DNA of 64,000 nt from Rikenellaceae bacterium (GCA_902363575.1 CABJAJ010000007.1:1-64000); one strand, 5' to 3'. Counted from the stretch's first letter, positions 9,248-17,154 are shown. The notes: generated by a model from the sequence alone, not told the origin. Translations and numbers: made by a program.

Positions 9248-10168
9248 ATGAAAAAGATTCTTCTGGCACTCGCTTTTATCGGGTGCATGTTCGCTGCCCA
9301 CGCGCAGGAAAAGCCCTCCACGGGCGATTTGTACGACGGTCTTACCCGTCCGCTGACTTTCAACCGGGTTATCCCGCCCTACGCGCTGGAGGTGACGTTC
9401 AGCAAGACCGTGCATGTGATTTTCCCCTCGGCCATCCGTTACGTCGATCTGGGGTCTTCGGATCTTCTGGCGGCGAAAGCCGACGGCACGGAAAACGTGC
9501 TGCGTGTAAAGGCGGCCCTGCGTGATTTCTCGCGCGAGAGCAACCTTTCGGTCATTACCGAGGACGGGGCCTATTACAGCTTCAATGTCAAGTATGCCGA
9601 CGAGCCGGTGAAACTGTCGGTCGAGATGGCGGACTTCCTGCATGACGGGGAGGCGGTAAACCGCCCCAATAACGCGCTGGACATCTATTTGCAGGAGTTG
9701 GGATGCGAATCTCCGCTGCTGGTCAAACTGATCATGCAGTCCATTTACAAGAATGACCGCCGCGAGATCAAGCATATCGGTTGCAAGCGTTTCGGGGTAC
9801 AATACCTCCTCAAAGGTATCTACGTGCATAACGACCTGCTTTATTTCCACCTCCAACTGAAAAACTCCTCCAACGTGCCTTTCAACGTGGACTACCTGAC
9901 GTTCAAGATTACGGACAAGAAGGTGGCCAAACGCACGGCCATCCAGGAGCAGGTCGTATGGCCCGTGCGTGCGTACAACAACGTGCAGGTCATCGGCGGC
10001 AAGCGTACCGAGCGCATGGTCTTCACGCTCCCGAAGTTCACGCTGGCCGACGACAAGCAGCTGGTCGTGGAACTGCACGAGCAGCAGGGCGGGCGACACC
10101 AGACTTTCACGGTGGAGAATGCCGACCTGGTGCGCGCACGTGTTATCAACGAGTTAAAGGTAAAGTGA
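9248..10168 (+). CDS. traN: TraN, VirB9-like DUF4138 conjugation protein
   Basis: A 306-aa exported protein of the outer part of the mating channel (DUF4138, VirB9-like by position). A signal peptide ends at about residue 20 (FAAHAQ). The mature part contains LEVTFSKTVHVIFPSAIRYVD, the hallmark of the family, and beta-rich repeats. An A-rich leader precedes the ATG, as usual where Shine-Dalgarno sites are not used. It follows traM and abuts traO with a 1-nt gap. Confidence 0.92.
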   Translation: MKKILLALAFIGCMFAAHAQEKPSTGDLYDGLTRPLTFNRVIPPYALEVTFSKTVHVIFPSAIRYVDLGSSDLLAAKADGTENVLRVKAALRDFSRESNLSVITEDGAYYSFNVKYADEPVKLSVEMADFLHDGEAVNRPNNALDIYLQELGCESPLLVKLIMQSIYKNDRREIKHIGCKRFGVQYLLKGIYVHNDLLYFHLQLKNSSNVPFNVDYLTFKITDKKVAKRTAIQEQVVWPVRAYNNVQVIGGKRTERMVFTLPKFTLADDKQLVVELHEQQGGRHQTFTVENADLVRARVINELKVK

Positions 10169-10169
10169 T

Positions 10170-10754
10170 ATGAAACGGGCGATATTCATTCTCACGCTGG
10201 GGTTATGCCTCCTCCTTTCGGACGGGGCGCACGCCCAGCGTGCCCTGCCCGCCATGCGCGGGCTGGAAATACGGGGAGGCATGACCGACGGCTTCTATAC
10301 CCGGGACAGCCGCAGCGAAACGGGCTACTGGTTCGGGCTGGCCATGAGCCGCTACGCGAAGAATGCCGACAAGTGGGTGTTCGGCGCGGAGTTCCTGAAC
10401 CGTTATTACCCCTACAAGTCGGAACGTATCCCTGTGGCGCAGTTCACGGCCGAGGGCGGTTACTATTACAAGTTCCTCGCCGACCCGTCCAGGACTTTTT
10501 TCTTCTACCTCGGCGGCTCGGCGCTGGCCGGTTACGAGAGTGTGAACCGGGGCGAGAGGCGGCTCTATGACGGCTCTACGCTCCGCCACCGCGACCGTTT
10601 CCTCTATGGCGGGGCCGTCACGCTGGAGATCGATGCGTACCTGACCGACAGGATTATCCTCTCGCTGACGGGGCGTGAGCGTATCCTATGGGGCACTACA
10701 ACGGGACATTTCCACGCGCAGTTCGGCCTGGGCGTGAAATTCATAATCCATTAA
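10170..10754 (+). CDS. traO: TraO, outer-membrane conjugation protein
   Basis: A 194-aa exported protein with a signal peptide ending near residue 23 (GAHAQ). The mature part has alternating amphipathic strands ending in an aromatic and hydrophobic C-terminus (HFHAQFGLGVKFIIH), as in small outer-membrane beta-barrels. This matches TraO of CTnDOT-type elements, thought to belong to the outer-membrane part of the transfer machine. It directly follows traN and lies 13 nt before traQ. The primase-like traP gene that often separates traO and traQ is absent here. Confidence 0.88.
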   Translation: MKRAIFILTLGLCLLLSDGAHAQRALPAMRGLEIRGGMTDGFYTRDSRSETGYWFGLAMSRYAKNADKWVFGAEFLNRYYPYKSERIPVAQFTAEGGYYYKFLADPSRTFFFYLGGSALAGYESVNRGERRLYDGSTLRHRDRFLYGGAVTLEIDAYLTDRIILSLTGRERILWGTTTGHFHAQFGLGVKFIIH

Positions 10755-10767
10755 ACTTGCAAGCGAC

Positions 10768-11211
10768 ATGAAAAAGATGAAAAAGATATTGGCCCTGGCG
10801 GTCTGGATCGCCGCCCTGGGTCTTTTATGCGCATCCTGCGACAACGGGCTGGATATACAGCAGGCGTACACGTTCTCTCTGGAAACGATGCCCGTTCAGA
10901 AGCGAATCTCCGTTGGTGAAACCGCTGAAATCCGCTGCACGCTCGTGCGGGAGGGGAGATATGACGGCGCGCGTTACACGATCCGCTATTTCCAGCCCGA
11001 CGGGCGCGGTGAGTTGAGGATGGACGACGGTACGGTGTTCCTGCCCAACGACCGCTATCCGCTCGACCGTGAGGTGTTCCGCCTTTATTACACATCGCGC
11101 AGCGATGACCAGCAGGCCATCGACGTCTATGTCGAGGACAACACGGGTCAGGTCGTGAAGACCTCCTTCACGTTCCAGAGCGAGAACGGGACGGAGGAAA
11201 CGGAACGATAA
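10768..11211 (+). CDS. traQ: TraQ, DUF3872 conjugation lipoprotein
   Basis: A 147-aa predicted lipoprotein. The signal peptide ends in the lipobox LCASC, with the acylated Cys near residue 24. The mature region looks like a small beta-sandwich (VGETAEIRCTLVREGRYDG, QQAIDVYVEDNTGQVVKTSFTF). Family and position identify DUF3872/TraQ, the last gene of many Bacteroidota tra operons. A strong terminator hairpin begins 21 nt after the stop, which fits the end of the operon. Confidence 0.85.
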   Translation: MKKMKKILALAVWIAALGLLCASCDNGLDIQQAYTFSLETMPVQKRISVGETAEIRCTLVREGRYDGARYTIRYFQPDGRGELRMDDGTVFLPNDRYPLDREVFRLYYTSRSDDQQAIDVYVEDNTGQVVKTSFTFQSENGTEETER

Positions 11212-11232
11212 CGGAATATGTCTAACCAAGAG

Positions 11233-11256
11233 AAGCGCCCGTCACCCGGGCGCTTT
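11233..11256 (+). terminator. Terminator of the tra operon
   Basis: A perfect 9-bp stem, AAGCGCCCG (11233-11241) with CGGGCGCTT (11247-11255), with a 5-nt loop. The T tract after it is short. It stands between traQ and the next gene and most likely ends the long transfer transcript. Confidence 0.75.
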
Positions 11257-11274
11257 CCATAAATACTGAAAACC

Positions 11275-13227
11275 ATGACAGAGCAAGAGAGAATAGATAT
11301 AGCCTATCTCGATACGGGGGTGTACGAGAACCCGTGGCGTGAGAACCTTTTCGAGACGCTGCCCGAGGATCGGAAAACGGCGGAGGTCTGCCGTTTCGCC
11401 ATCAAGAAATCGGCTTTCAACATCGAGTTCGTTCCCGAAGCGATGAAAACGCCGGAACTTTGTCTTGCCGCGGCCGGCCACCGGGGCGAAACACTGAAAT
11501 TCGTCCCTGACCGTCTGAAGACACCGAAAATGTGCCGTGCCGCCGTCGATAGCAACAGCTACGCGCTGTATTACGTTCCGGAGGGGTTGAAGACCCCCGA
11601 ACTGTGCATGGCGGCCGTGAAGCGCAACGGCCTGGTGCTGGCGGCCGTTCCCGGGGAATTGAGGACGCCGCAAATATGCCGTGCGGCGTTGAAAGCGGTG
11701 GACAGTGCCGATTACAAGATACTCCCTTACATTCCGTATCCCGATATATGCCTGGAAGGGCTGAAAAAATTCGGGATGTCGTTCGTGGACAAGTTCGAGA
11801 TTTTCGCCTCCATTGCCCCGGAGGTCATGACCGGGGAACTGGCCCTTCACGGCGTGGGGATGGACGCGTCCTGCCTTTCGCTCGTGCCGGTGGAACTGCG
11901 CACGGAGGCAGTCTGCCTGCGTGCCGTCAGCGGGGACGGCATCCTGCTCCATGAAGTGCCGGAGGAATTACGCACGGAACGGGTCTGCGAGGCCGCCGTG
12001 TCCTCGAACTACCTGGCGCTGGAGTACGTTCCGAAGCATCTGAAAACCGACCGTCTGTGCGGGATGGCGCTGGAGCGCGATCCCCTGGCCATCCGCTTTT
12101 TCAACCCCGAACAGCTCACGCCGGAGGTCTGCAACCGGGCGTTGGCCCGTACCGACGACCTGCGTGTCCTCCGCTATATCCCCTTCGAGGAGATACACCT
12201 GAAAGTGTTGGGGTTCTATTGCACGAATTACGATAAGACCTTCGATTTTTTGGAGAACATGAACCCCTGGTTCCTCACGCCGAGGGTGGCCCGGGAAATT
12301 TTCGCCCTGGAGCCGGAGCTGTTCTACAACCTTCCCGATCACGCCAAGAACGAGGAGATGTGCCGCCGGGCCGTCGGGCACGACGGGAGCTACCTGCAAT
12401 ATGTCCCCGAGAAGTGGAAAACGCCGGAGTTGTGCATGGAGGCCATACGGCGCAGTCCCTATGCCATCGCCCACCTGCCCGAGAGCATGAAAAGCCCGGA
12501 TCTATACATGAGCCTGGTGCGGGAGAACCCGCAAAACCTGAAAGGCGTCCCCCGCGAAGCCCGGACGCCGGAGATGAGCCGGGAGGCTTTCGAGCGTACC
12601 TACGGGAAGGACAAAACCGATTTCTCGGTTATCAGCGCGTTGAGCGACCCCGCCCTGGTCTTGCAGGTGTTCCGCGAGCAGGACGACCCGCAGCAGATAC
12701 ACCGGTTGATGAGTGTCCTGCACCTGAACCGCCGGCTTGTAACGGAGGAGGTGGCGTTGGAGGCCGTTCGCAAGGATGCGGGGGTGCTGTACGACATTCC
12801 CCAGACGGCCATCACGCCGCTCGTGGCCGATACGGCCGTGCGGGGCGACCCGAGGATGATCCAGTGGATTCCGAGGGAGCTTCGCACGTCGGATCTGTGC
12901 CTCTATGCCGAGGCCGCCCATCCCGAGTTGCGGGTTTACGTTCCCGACGAGATAGCAAAGGGACGTAATATCTATTCGTTCCACCGTCAGGTGGACGCGA
13001 AATTGCGGCAGCCGCTCGAATACGAACAATACAAGACCCTCTACTCGGGCGGCGCGGTGCGTGTGAACAACGTGTGGACGTCGGTTGCGGGTGAGATTGA
13101 CTGCTGCGAGGTGCGTTACGACCGTAAGACGGAGAAACTCAAACTGCGGATCGTCGAACCGCCCAGGGAGAAGAAGGCGCAGCCGAAGGTCGCGCCCCGC
13201 AAACCCGCCCGGGGGCCGAAATTGTAG
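11275..13227 (+). CDS. DUF4116 repeat protein
   Basis: A 650-aa protein made almost entirely of degenerate units of the form LKTPELCxAAVxxxGxALxxVPExL, each about 23 to 25 residues, from residue ~25 to ~570. This is the DUF4116 repeat, predicted to form a helical solenoid. The C-terminal ~80 residues are different: a beta-like segment (GAVRVNNVWTSVAGEIDCCEVRYD) and a basic Pro/Lys tail. There is no signal peptide or membrane helix, so it is probably cytosolic. It starts 20 nt after the tra terminator in the same direction. Its function is unknown; solenoids of this type often bind proteins, which is only a guess here. Confidence 0.8.
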   Translation: MTEQERIDIAYLDTGVYENPWRENLFETLPEDRKTAEVCRFAIKKSAFNIEFVPEAMKTPELCLAAAGHRGETLKFVPDRLKTPKMCRAAVDSNSYALYYVPEGLKTPELCMAAVKRNGLVLAAVPGELRTPQICRAALKAVDSADYKILPYIPYPDICLEGLKKFGMSFVDKFEIFASIAPEVMTGELALHGVGMDASCLSLVPVELRTEAVCLRAVSGDGILLHEVPEELRTERVCEAAVSSNYLALEYVPKHLKTDRLCGMALERDPLAIRFFNPEQLTPEVCNRALARTDDLRVLRYIPFEEIHLKVLGFYCTNYDKTFDFLENMNPWFLTPRVAREIFALEPELFYNLPDHAKNEEMCRRAVGHDGSYLQYVPEKWKTPELCMEAIRRSPYAIAHLPESMKSPDLYMSLVRENPQNLKGVPREARTPEMSREAFERTYGKDKTDFSVISALSDPALVLQVFREQDDPQQIHRLMSVLHLNRRLVTEEVALEAVRKDAGVLYDIPQTAITPLVADTAVRGDPRMIQWIPRELRTSDLCLYAEAAHPELRVYVPDEIAKGRNIYSFHRQVDAKLRQPLEYEQYKTLYSGGAVRVNNVWTSVAGEIDCCEVRYDRKTEKLKLRIVEPPREKKAQPKVAPRKPARGPKL

Positions 13228-13588
13228 GACGGCGGGTAGTTCTTTGGCAGGAAGGTTGTTAAAAATCGCACGTGTTGTCGCCGATACCCGGATGAAATCG
13301 TTATATTTGCAATCGAATCCTCCGGCGGCGTGCCGCCGGGCGATTTACATACGGAAGGAACACATTATGGTGGGGCATTGAAAACAGCCAAATTTTAATC
13401 CGCTCGCAAAATAATGGGTAGTTCTCTTCTTCATCGTCGTGTCTATATGCGTCAAGCGTATGCGATAGCGGCGTGGGGAGAAATTATCTATCGAGTGGAT
13501 GGGTGCTTGGCTGTACCTCAATGCCGGTATTTAACGTATTCTCACGCCTTTTTCGTATGGTATTTGTCTGAACCTAAAGAAAAGCGAT
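13228..13588. other. 361-bp intergenic region with a promoter and leader hairpin
   Basis: No convincing gene is seen. It contains a -7 promoter element (13302-13309) and, directly after the expected start of transcription, a perfect hairpin CCGGCGG/CCGCCGG (13322-13339). A 65-codon frame at 13414-13611 lacks recognisable features and overlaps the next gene, so it is not called. The rest would be a leader of about 270 nt for the 13589 gene. Confidence 0.5.
13302..13309 (+). promoter_or_regulatory. -7 promoter element upstream of the 13589 gene
   Basis: TATATTTG fits the Bacteroidota -7 consensus TAnnTTTG. The nearest upstream TTG is 24 nt away, slightly far for the -33 element, so the promoter may be weak or regulated. 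Confidence 0.5.
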
Positions 13589-13975
13589 ATGGAAACGAAA
13601 TCGACAAATGAGGTAAAGGGTGATTACGACCGGGTATCGGCGAGTGAATGCCTGGGGTCGCTAATCGAGTTGCACGGGATTGTTATGGAAGACGATCTGT
13701 TCGTCATTCCCGATGCGGATGGCACGGCAGTATTATACAATGACGGGAAGATACGTTTTGACGAGATCGCCGACATCGAGGTCGGCTCGGTGTTCGTGGG
13801 CATCCTGCTCCGCAACGGCTATCTGTTCTACCTTTCCCGTACCGAACCGCTCAAGACGTGCATATACACGCATGGCGGGTGGGGTTCAATCTCTGAAATT
13901 TCTCCCCGTGGCATTGCCGGACATATCGGGCGTGAACTGCACGGGAAGCTGGGCGACCATACGGCGGTCGATTGA
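13589..13975 (+). CDS. Hypothetical ICE protein
   Basis: A 128-aa soluble protein that I do not recognise. It is acidic in the middle (IPDADGTAVLYNDGKIRFDEIADIEVGSVFVGILLRNGYLFYLSR) and looks like a mixed alpha/beta fold. No signal peptide, membrane helix or catalytic motif is visible. It is the last plus-strand gene of the block and is followed 8 nt later by a strong bidirectional terminator. A long leader separates it from its likely promoter. Confidence 0.6.
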   Translation: METKSTNEVKGDYDRVSASECLGSLIELHGIVMEDDLFVIPDADGTAVLYNDGKIRFDEIADIEVGSVFVGILLRNGYLFYLSRTEPLKTCIYTHGGWGSISEISPRGIAGHIGRELHGKLGDHTAVD

Positions 13976-13983
13976 CGGGAAAC

Positions 13984-14019
13984 AAAAAAATCGGACGGTT
14001 GTTATCGTCCGATTTTTTT
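13984..14019. terminator. Bidirectional terminator between convergent genes
   Basis: A perfect 14-bp stem: A7 plus TCGGACG (13984-13997) pairs with CGTCCGA plus T7 (14006-14019), with an 8-nt loop. The A and T runs at both ends let it work in both directions, and it lies between convergent genes. Confidence 0.92.
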
Positions 14020-14031
14020 CGCGTCGTATTT

Positions 14032-14235
14032 TCACGGCCGTTGCCTGCCGTGTTCCCGTTTCCGCCTTTGCAGGGCGAGCAGTTGCCGCAACATGTAGGC
14101 ATGGTTTTCCCCCACGGTATGCCCCGAGGGCATCAGGTAAGGACTTGCGAGGCACTCCCGGCATTGGCGTACCGCCTCTTTTAAGTCGGTAACGGTTATT
14201 TCCGCTCCCGTGATGTCTTTAATCTTTGTTTCCAT
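14032..14235 (-). CDS. Hypothetical small ICE protein
   Basis: A 67-aa protein of unknown function, acidic at the N-terminus (METKIKDITGAEITVTDLKEAV) and strongly basic at the C-terminus (QRRKREHGRQRP). No membrane segment or signal peptide. It is the last gene of the minus-strand block, and its start overlaps the end of the preceding 59-aa gene by 17 nt. The bidirectional terminator lies just downstream. Confidence 0.55.
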   Translation of the reverse strand: METKIKDITGAEITVTDLKEAVRQCRECLASPYLMPSGHTVGENHAYMLRQLLALQRRKREHGRQRP

Positions 14236-14398
14236 TCTTGTCCTGTTTTTTGGGTTCGTACCAACTGTCCCGGTAATTTTCTCCCACGAGCGAGAAAATT
14301 CCGCTCATGCCGCTTTCAGCGGCGAAATTTTTGGCTTCCCATATACCGGAAAACTCTCCCAGCAGCCGGTAGCCGATGAATAATTTGTACTTGCGCAT
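14219..14398 (-). CDS. Hypothetical 59-aa ICE protein
   Basis: A small open frame that I translated by hand: it begins MRKYKLFIGYRLLGEFSGIW and ends KKQDKNGNKD. It starts 4 nt after the stop of the 88-aa gene and overlaps the next gene by 17 nt, the packing expected of a real operon member. Aromatic residues are frequent; no known motif is seen. The function is unknown. Confidence 0.55.
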   Translation of the reverse strand: MRKYKLFIGYRLLGEFSGIWEAKNFAAESGMSGIFSLVGENYRDSWYEPKKQDKNGNKD

Positions 14399-14402
14399 GA
14401 TT

Positions 14403-14669
14403 TTATCGTTTTTCCAGGTTGATAATCGGTGTGTTCTTTTGCAGCCATTCCTTCACGCTGTCCATGTTGTATTCGGATGTGATAACCGCCGTTCGGTCGT
14501 CGATTTCGGTGAAGCGCGTAGTTTCATACCCGTCGATCCACTGCTTCAGCGTGGCAACGCCCCACACCTGCGGGTCGTCGAACATGGTGTCGAGCCGCCC
14601 GATACCCTCGCCGAAGGTTACGAGCAGCGTTTCATAGGAGATTTCCTTGTTTACTTCATTCGTTTTCAT
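14403..14669 (-). CDS. Hypothetical ICE protein with leader hairpin
   Basis: An 88-aa acidic soluble protein (MKTNEVNKEISYETLLVTFG..., ending TPIINLEKR). I do not recognise the family. It is the first of a tightly packed trio (88, 59 and 67 aa). A GC hairpin lies at 14685-14702, 15 nt before the start codon, followed by an A-rich stretch. The same hairpin arrangement precedes three other genes of this block. Confidence 0.6.
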   Translation of the reverse strand: MKTNEVNKEISYETLLVTFGEGIGRLDTMFDDPQVWGVATLKQWIDGYETTRFTEIDDRTAVITSEYNMDSVKEWLQKNTPIINLEKR

Positions 14670-14684
14670 ATTCTCGCTTTTTAC

Positions 14685-14702
14685 GGGCGGCTTTTGCCGC
14701 CC
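14685..14702 (-). promoter_or_regulatory. Leader hairpin 1 of 4
   Basis: On the minus strand GGGCGGC and GCCGCCC form a 7-bp stem with an AAAA loop, between the stop of the 105-aa gene and the start of the 88-aa gene. An A-rich run follows it up to the start codon. It is not followed by a T tract on the coding strand, so it is not a normal terminator. Confidence 0.7.
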
Positions 14703-14715
14703 CGAAATTTTTTAA

Positions 14716-15033
14716 TCAGATAAGTTCCACTTTAACCCTGCTCATGTTCGCCCAGAACACGCCGTTGCAGTAGTAGGCGTAGCCGTTATGCCAGTTGCTC
14801 CTGCGGCGTATCACGTCCTGCTCGGGTGGTCGTATCTCGATACTCGTGGTGTAGATGTTGTGTCCCACGGTAATGACGAGGTTGCACCTTCGCCATATCT
14901 CGGAATGGGTTCTGAACCCGTTTTTCCCCTCGACGAGCGCAAGGGCCGTCTTGACTGCTTCCCGAACTTCCCAATCCCACTCCCCGAAGGGTTTGAGCGG
15001 GCGTGCCATGTAGCTTTTATAGATGATTTTCAT
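14716..15033 (-). CDS. Hypothetical ICE protein with leader hairpin
   Basis: A 105-aa basic soluble protein (MKIIYKSYMARPLKPFGEWDWEVREAVKTALALVEGKNGF...). Its hydrophobic and aromatic pattern suggests a mixed alpha/beta fold. No catalytic or membrane features are visible and I cannot assign a family. A second ATG nine codons in (MARPLKPFG) might be the real start. It has its own leader hairpin at 15052-15069 and lies in the same direction as its neighbours. Confidence 0.6.
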   Translation of the reverse strand: MKIIYKSYMARPLKPFGEWDWEVREAVKTALALVEGKNGFRTHSEIWRRCNLVITVGHNIYTTSIEIRPPEQDVIRRRSNWHNGYAYYCNGVFWANMSRVKVELI

Positions 15034-15051
15034 TGTTATATTTTTTTTGTA

Positions 15052-15069
15052 GGGCGGCTTTCGCCGCCC
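15052..15069 (-). promoter_or_regulatory. Leader hairpin 2 of 4
   Basis: Minus-strand stem GGGCGGC/GCCGCCC with a GAAA tetraloop, 18 nt before the start codon at 15033 and followed by a long A-rich stretch. Sequence and placement are nearly identical to hairpins 1 and 3. Confidence 0.7.
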
Positions 15070-15074
15070 CGATT

Positions 15075-15401
15075 TTATAATTCGACAATCCTTTCCACTC
15101 TGCCGTACAACATGGAGCGTATGCTCGTCTTGTCCACGCCCTTGTATTCCGTGTAATGCCCGTACTGCTTTACCACGAATGTTTTCAGTACATCGACAAA
15201 GTTGAAACGATACCCTAAAAGCGGAATGGAGTCCTTGAAATAGGTGTTATGGTTTACCTCACGGGTAATCCAGTCTTTCTCCTCACGGGTGAGCGTTCCC
15301 CCGTCATTGAGCCGTTTGCGTAATATGTACGCTTTTGAGCCTGCAAGGCTTTCGAGTGCGGGAACGTCCCACGACACGAATTTATATGCTATTTGGTTCA
15401 T
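15075..15401 (-). CDS. Hypothetical ICE protein with leader hairpin
   Basis: A 108-aa soluble protein (MNQIAYKFVSWDVPALESLAGSKAYILRKRLNDGGTLTREEKDW...). The segment RLNDGGTLTREEKDWITREV looks helical. The family is not recognised. Hairpin 3 lies 16 nt before its start codon and hairpin 2 begins 5 nt after its stop. It is probably part of the PcfJ/PcfK-containing minus-strand unit. Confidence 0.6.
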   Translation of the reverse strand: MNQIAYKFVSWDVPALESLAGSKAYILRKRLNDGGTLTREEKDWITREVNHNTYFKDSIPLLGYRFNFVDVLKTFVVKQYGHYTEYKGVDKTSIRSMLYGRVERIVEL

Positions 15402-15417
15402 TCTATTTTGTTTTTGC

Positions 15418-15435
15418 GGGCGGCTTTCGCCGCCC
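15418..15435 (-). promoter_or_regulatory. Leader hairpin 3 of 4
   Basis: Minus-strand stem GGGCGGC/GCCGCCC with a GAAA tetraloop, between the stop of the PcfJ-like gene (15442) and the start of the 108-aa gene (15401). The surrounding pattern stop codon, A/T run, CGG, hairpin, A-rich run is shared with hairpins 1 and 2. Confidence 0.7.
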
Positions 15436-15441
15436 CGATTT

Positions 15442-16725
15442 TTATGCTGTCATTCGTTTCCGTATAAGGGACATGTTCCCCTTCATCAGTTTCAGTATTT
15501 GCCCGTGGTATGGGGTATTCTTGTTACACACGCCACGGCTCTGCACGACCTCCATGCGTTTTAGGGACACCTCTATCGTTTCGATACGTTTGCCGTCGAT
15601 TGTAGCCGAGAGTATGAGCGAGTCGGCTTTCAGATAGTATTCGTTGGTAAACACGCAGTGGTGCATGGCCTCGCCCTCCTGCCGTATGGCTTCAACGCTG
15701 TCCAATACCTTGATGCGGATTTCCCCGTCGGAAAACTCCACTCCGAAAAACCGTCCTTTGGCTTTGACAAACGAGGCTTCCTGTTCCAACGCCTTGCGCC
15801 GTTCCTCCTGCCGCCGTTCCATTTGCATGTGCCGCCGTTTTTTAGCCATGTAGAGGTCATGCGCTGCGGGCAGGTCTGCGGGACACACGAAATGGGCGTT
15901 ATGCAGGTCTTTCCCGAAAAATCGCAGCAGGTCGATGTAGTCGCACCATTCCGTCGGTTTCCCGATAGCGTACCCGTTACGGATGGCGATACGGATGGCC
16001 GGCCAATAGTCTGCGATATTGCGGGAGGAACGGGCGAAAAATCGCACGAGTGCCGTTTGTCCCGCTTTAAGCAGCGTTTCGGCCTTGTTCTCCGAGAGCA
16101 GCAGGTGGATAAGGTCGAAAGGGGTTACATCGGGGAGTTGTTTGCCGTAACCGCTTCGGCGCAGTTCGGGGATAAGCCGTTGCCGGGGATAGATGCGTGT
16201 GGGCGTGATGTTGTATTTCCCGTCGTTCTCCGCCCGCAGTTCCAATGCGCTCGACCAACTCCACCCGTGAACGAAGAAGCCCATCGGGCGCAGCCGTGCG
16301 AAGGTTGCGGAGCGTCCGTCGGGGGCAATCCACCGCTGTACGGCTTCGATATGGGTGTAAACGGGCGTCTGTCCCACTTTCGCCCAACACTCGATATAGA
16401 CGAAGCGCAGGACTTGAAAACCCTTGCAGCGGGTTACGATGCACAAATACTCGTAATCGTTGAACTTGCGGCGCAGGGTGGTTTCCACTTTCAGCGTGGT
16501 GTGGCAGTGCGGACACTCGCACCCTAACAGATTGTCCGTGAGTTCTCCGTTTTCGCTCTGCCACGTGTGGCCGCACTCGGTGCAGGTGATAAGTCCTTTC
16601 GGCGTGCGGCGTCCGATATGCTCGATGCAGTTCTTGTACCCCCATTCGATTTGTGCGGGGGTAAGCGGCGGCAGGTGTTTGCTTGCCGCCACGACGTTCT
16701 GTTGGAATTTTGTTCTCGGTTTCAT
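15442..16725 (-). CDS. PcfJ-like protein
   Basis: A 427-aa protein of the PcfJ family, first known from enterococcal conjugative plasmids and common in Bacteroidota mobile elements. Residues ~45-80 form a zinc ribbon (CTECGHTW ... CECPHCH). The C-terminal half from ~300 contains the PcfJ core: FSDGEIRIKVLDSVEAI, EGEAMHHCVF, and a last segment ending near MSLIRKRM. The biochemical role is unknown. The gene starts 2 nt after the PcfK-like stop, so the pair is co-translated. No signal peptide or membrane helix is visible. Confidence 0.85.
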   Translation of the reverse strand: MKPRTKFQQNVVAASKHLPPLTPAQIEWGYKNCIEHIGRRTPKGLITCTECGHTWQSENGELTDNLLGCECPHCHTTLKVETTLRRKFNDYEYLCIVTRCKGFQVLRFVYIECWAKVGQTPVYTHIEAVQRWIAPDGRSATFARLRPMGFFVHGWSWSSALELRAENDGKYNITPTRIYPRQRLIPELRRSGYGKQLPDVTPFDLIHLLLSENKAETLLKAGQTALVRFFARSSRNIADYWPAIRIAIRNGYAIGKPTEWCDYIDLLRFFGKDLHNAHFVCPADLPAAHDLYMAKKRRHMQMERRQEERRKALEQEASFVKAKGRFFGVEFSDGEIRIKVLDSVEAIRQEGEAMHHCVFTNEYYLKADSLILSATIDGKRIETIEVSLKRMEVVQSRGVCNKNTPYHGQILKLMKGNMSLIRKRMTA

Positions 16726-16727
16726 AA

Positions 16728-17138
16728 CTAAAATAGACTGGGCATTAGTTTGTTATCTTCGATTTTCTTGGGTTTGGACTTGGCTTTCGCCAACTTGGCG
16801 TAGGCTTCGCTCTCGGCCTTCCGTATGGCGTTCCGCCGTGCCTCGGCTTTTTCCTCCTCGGTCAGTTCAACGGTGTGATTGACCACTACCTTGCAACTGA
16901 CGGGTTTGCCGATGTCGATGTCCTCCTCGTCGTAATAGTGGAGTGCCATAGAGTATATTTCCTCGTCGGCAAACCCGTTGCAACCGCTCTGCCGTACTTG
17001 GTTGATGATGAAAGTGCAGCAATCGTCAATGTTCTTTTTCGGGTTGGCGTATCGGGGTGCGAAAAGTTCGTCCTCCCGTGCCCGTGCGTCGAGATAGTTC
17101 TGTATCGTCAGTTTGAAATAATCTGTTCCTTGTGCCAT
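16728..17138 (-). CDS. PcfK-like / AcrIIA9-family protein
   Basis: A 136-aa acidic protein starting MAQGTDYFKLTIQNYLDARA. The signature NIDDCCTFIINQVRQSGCNGF and HYYDEEDIDIGKPVSCKVVV place it in the PcfK-like family. As I recall, some members of this family were shown to inhibit Cas9 (AcrIIA9), so it might protect the ICE from type II CRISPR defence; that role is untested here. An upstream in-frame ATG at 17183 would put leader hairpin 4 inside the coding region, so 17138 is the better start. The C-terminus is Lys-rich. It is followed by the PcfJ-like gene. Confidence 0.82.
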   Translation of the reverse strand: MAQGTDYFKLTIQNYLDARAREDELFAPRYANPKKNIDDCCTFIINQVRQSGCNGFADEEIYSMALHYYDEEDIDIGKPVSCKVVVNHTVELTEEEKAEARRNAIRKAESEAYAKLAKAKSKPKKIEDNKLMPSLF

Positions 17139-17154
17139 GATTTTTTGGTATTGT

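Noticed and set aside
13414..13611. 65-codon frame before the 13589 gene
   Set aside because: It overlaps the next gene, has no recognisable features and could be leader sequence; kept only as a possibility.
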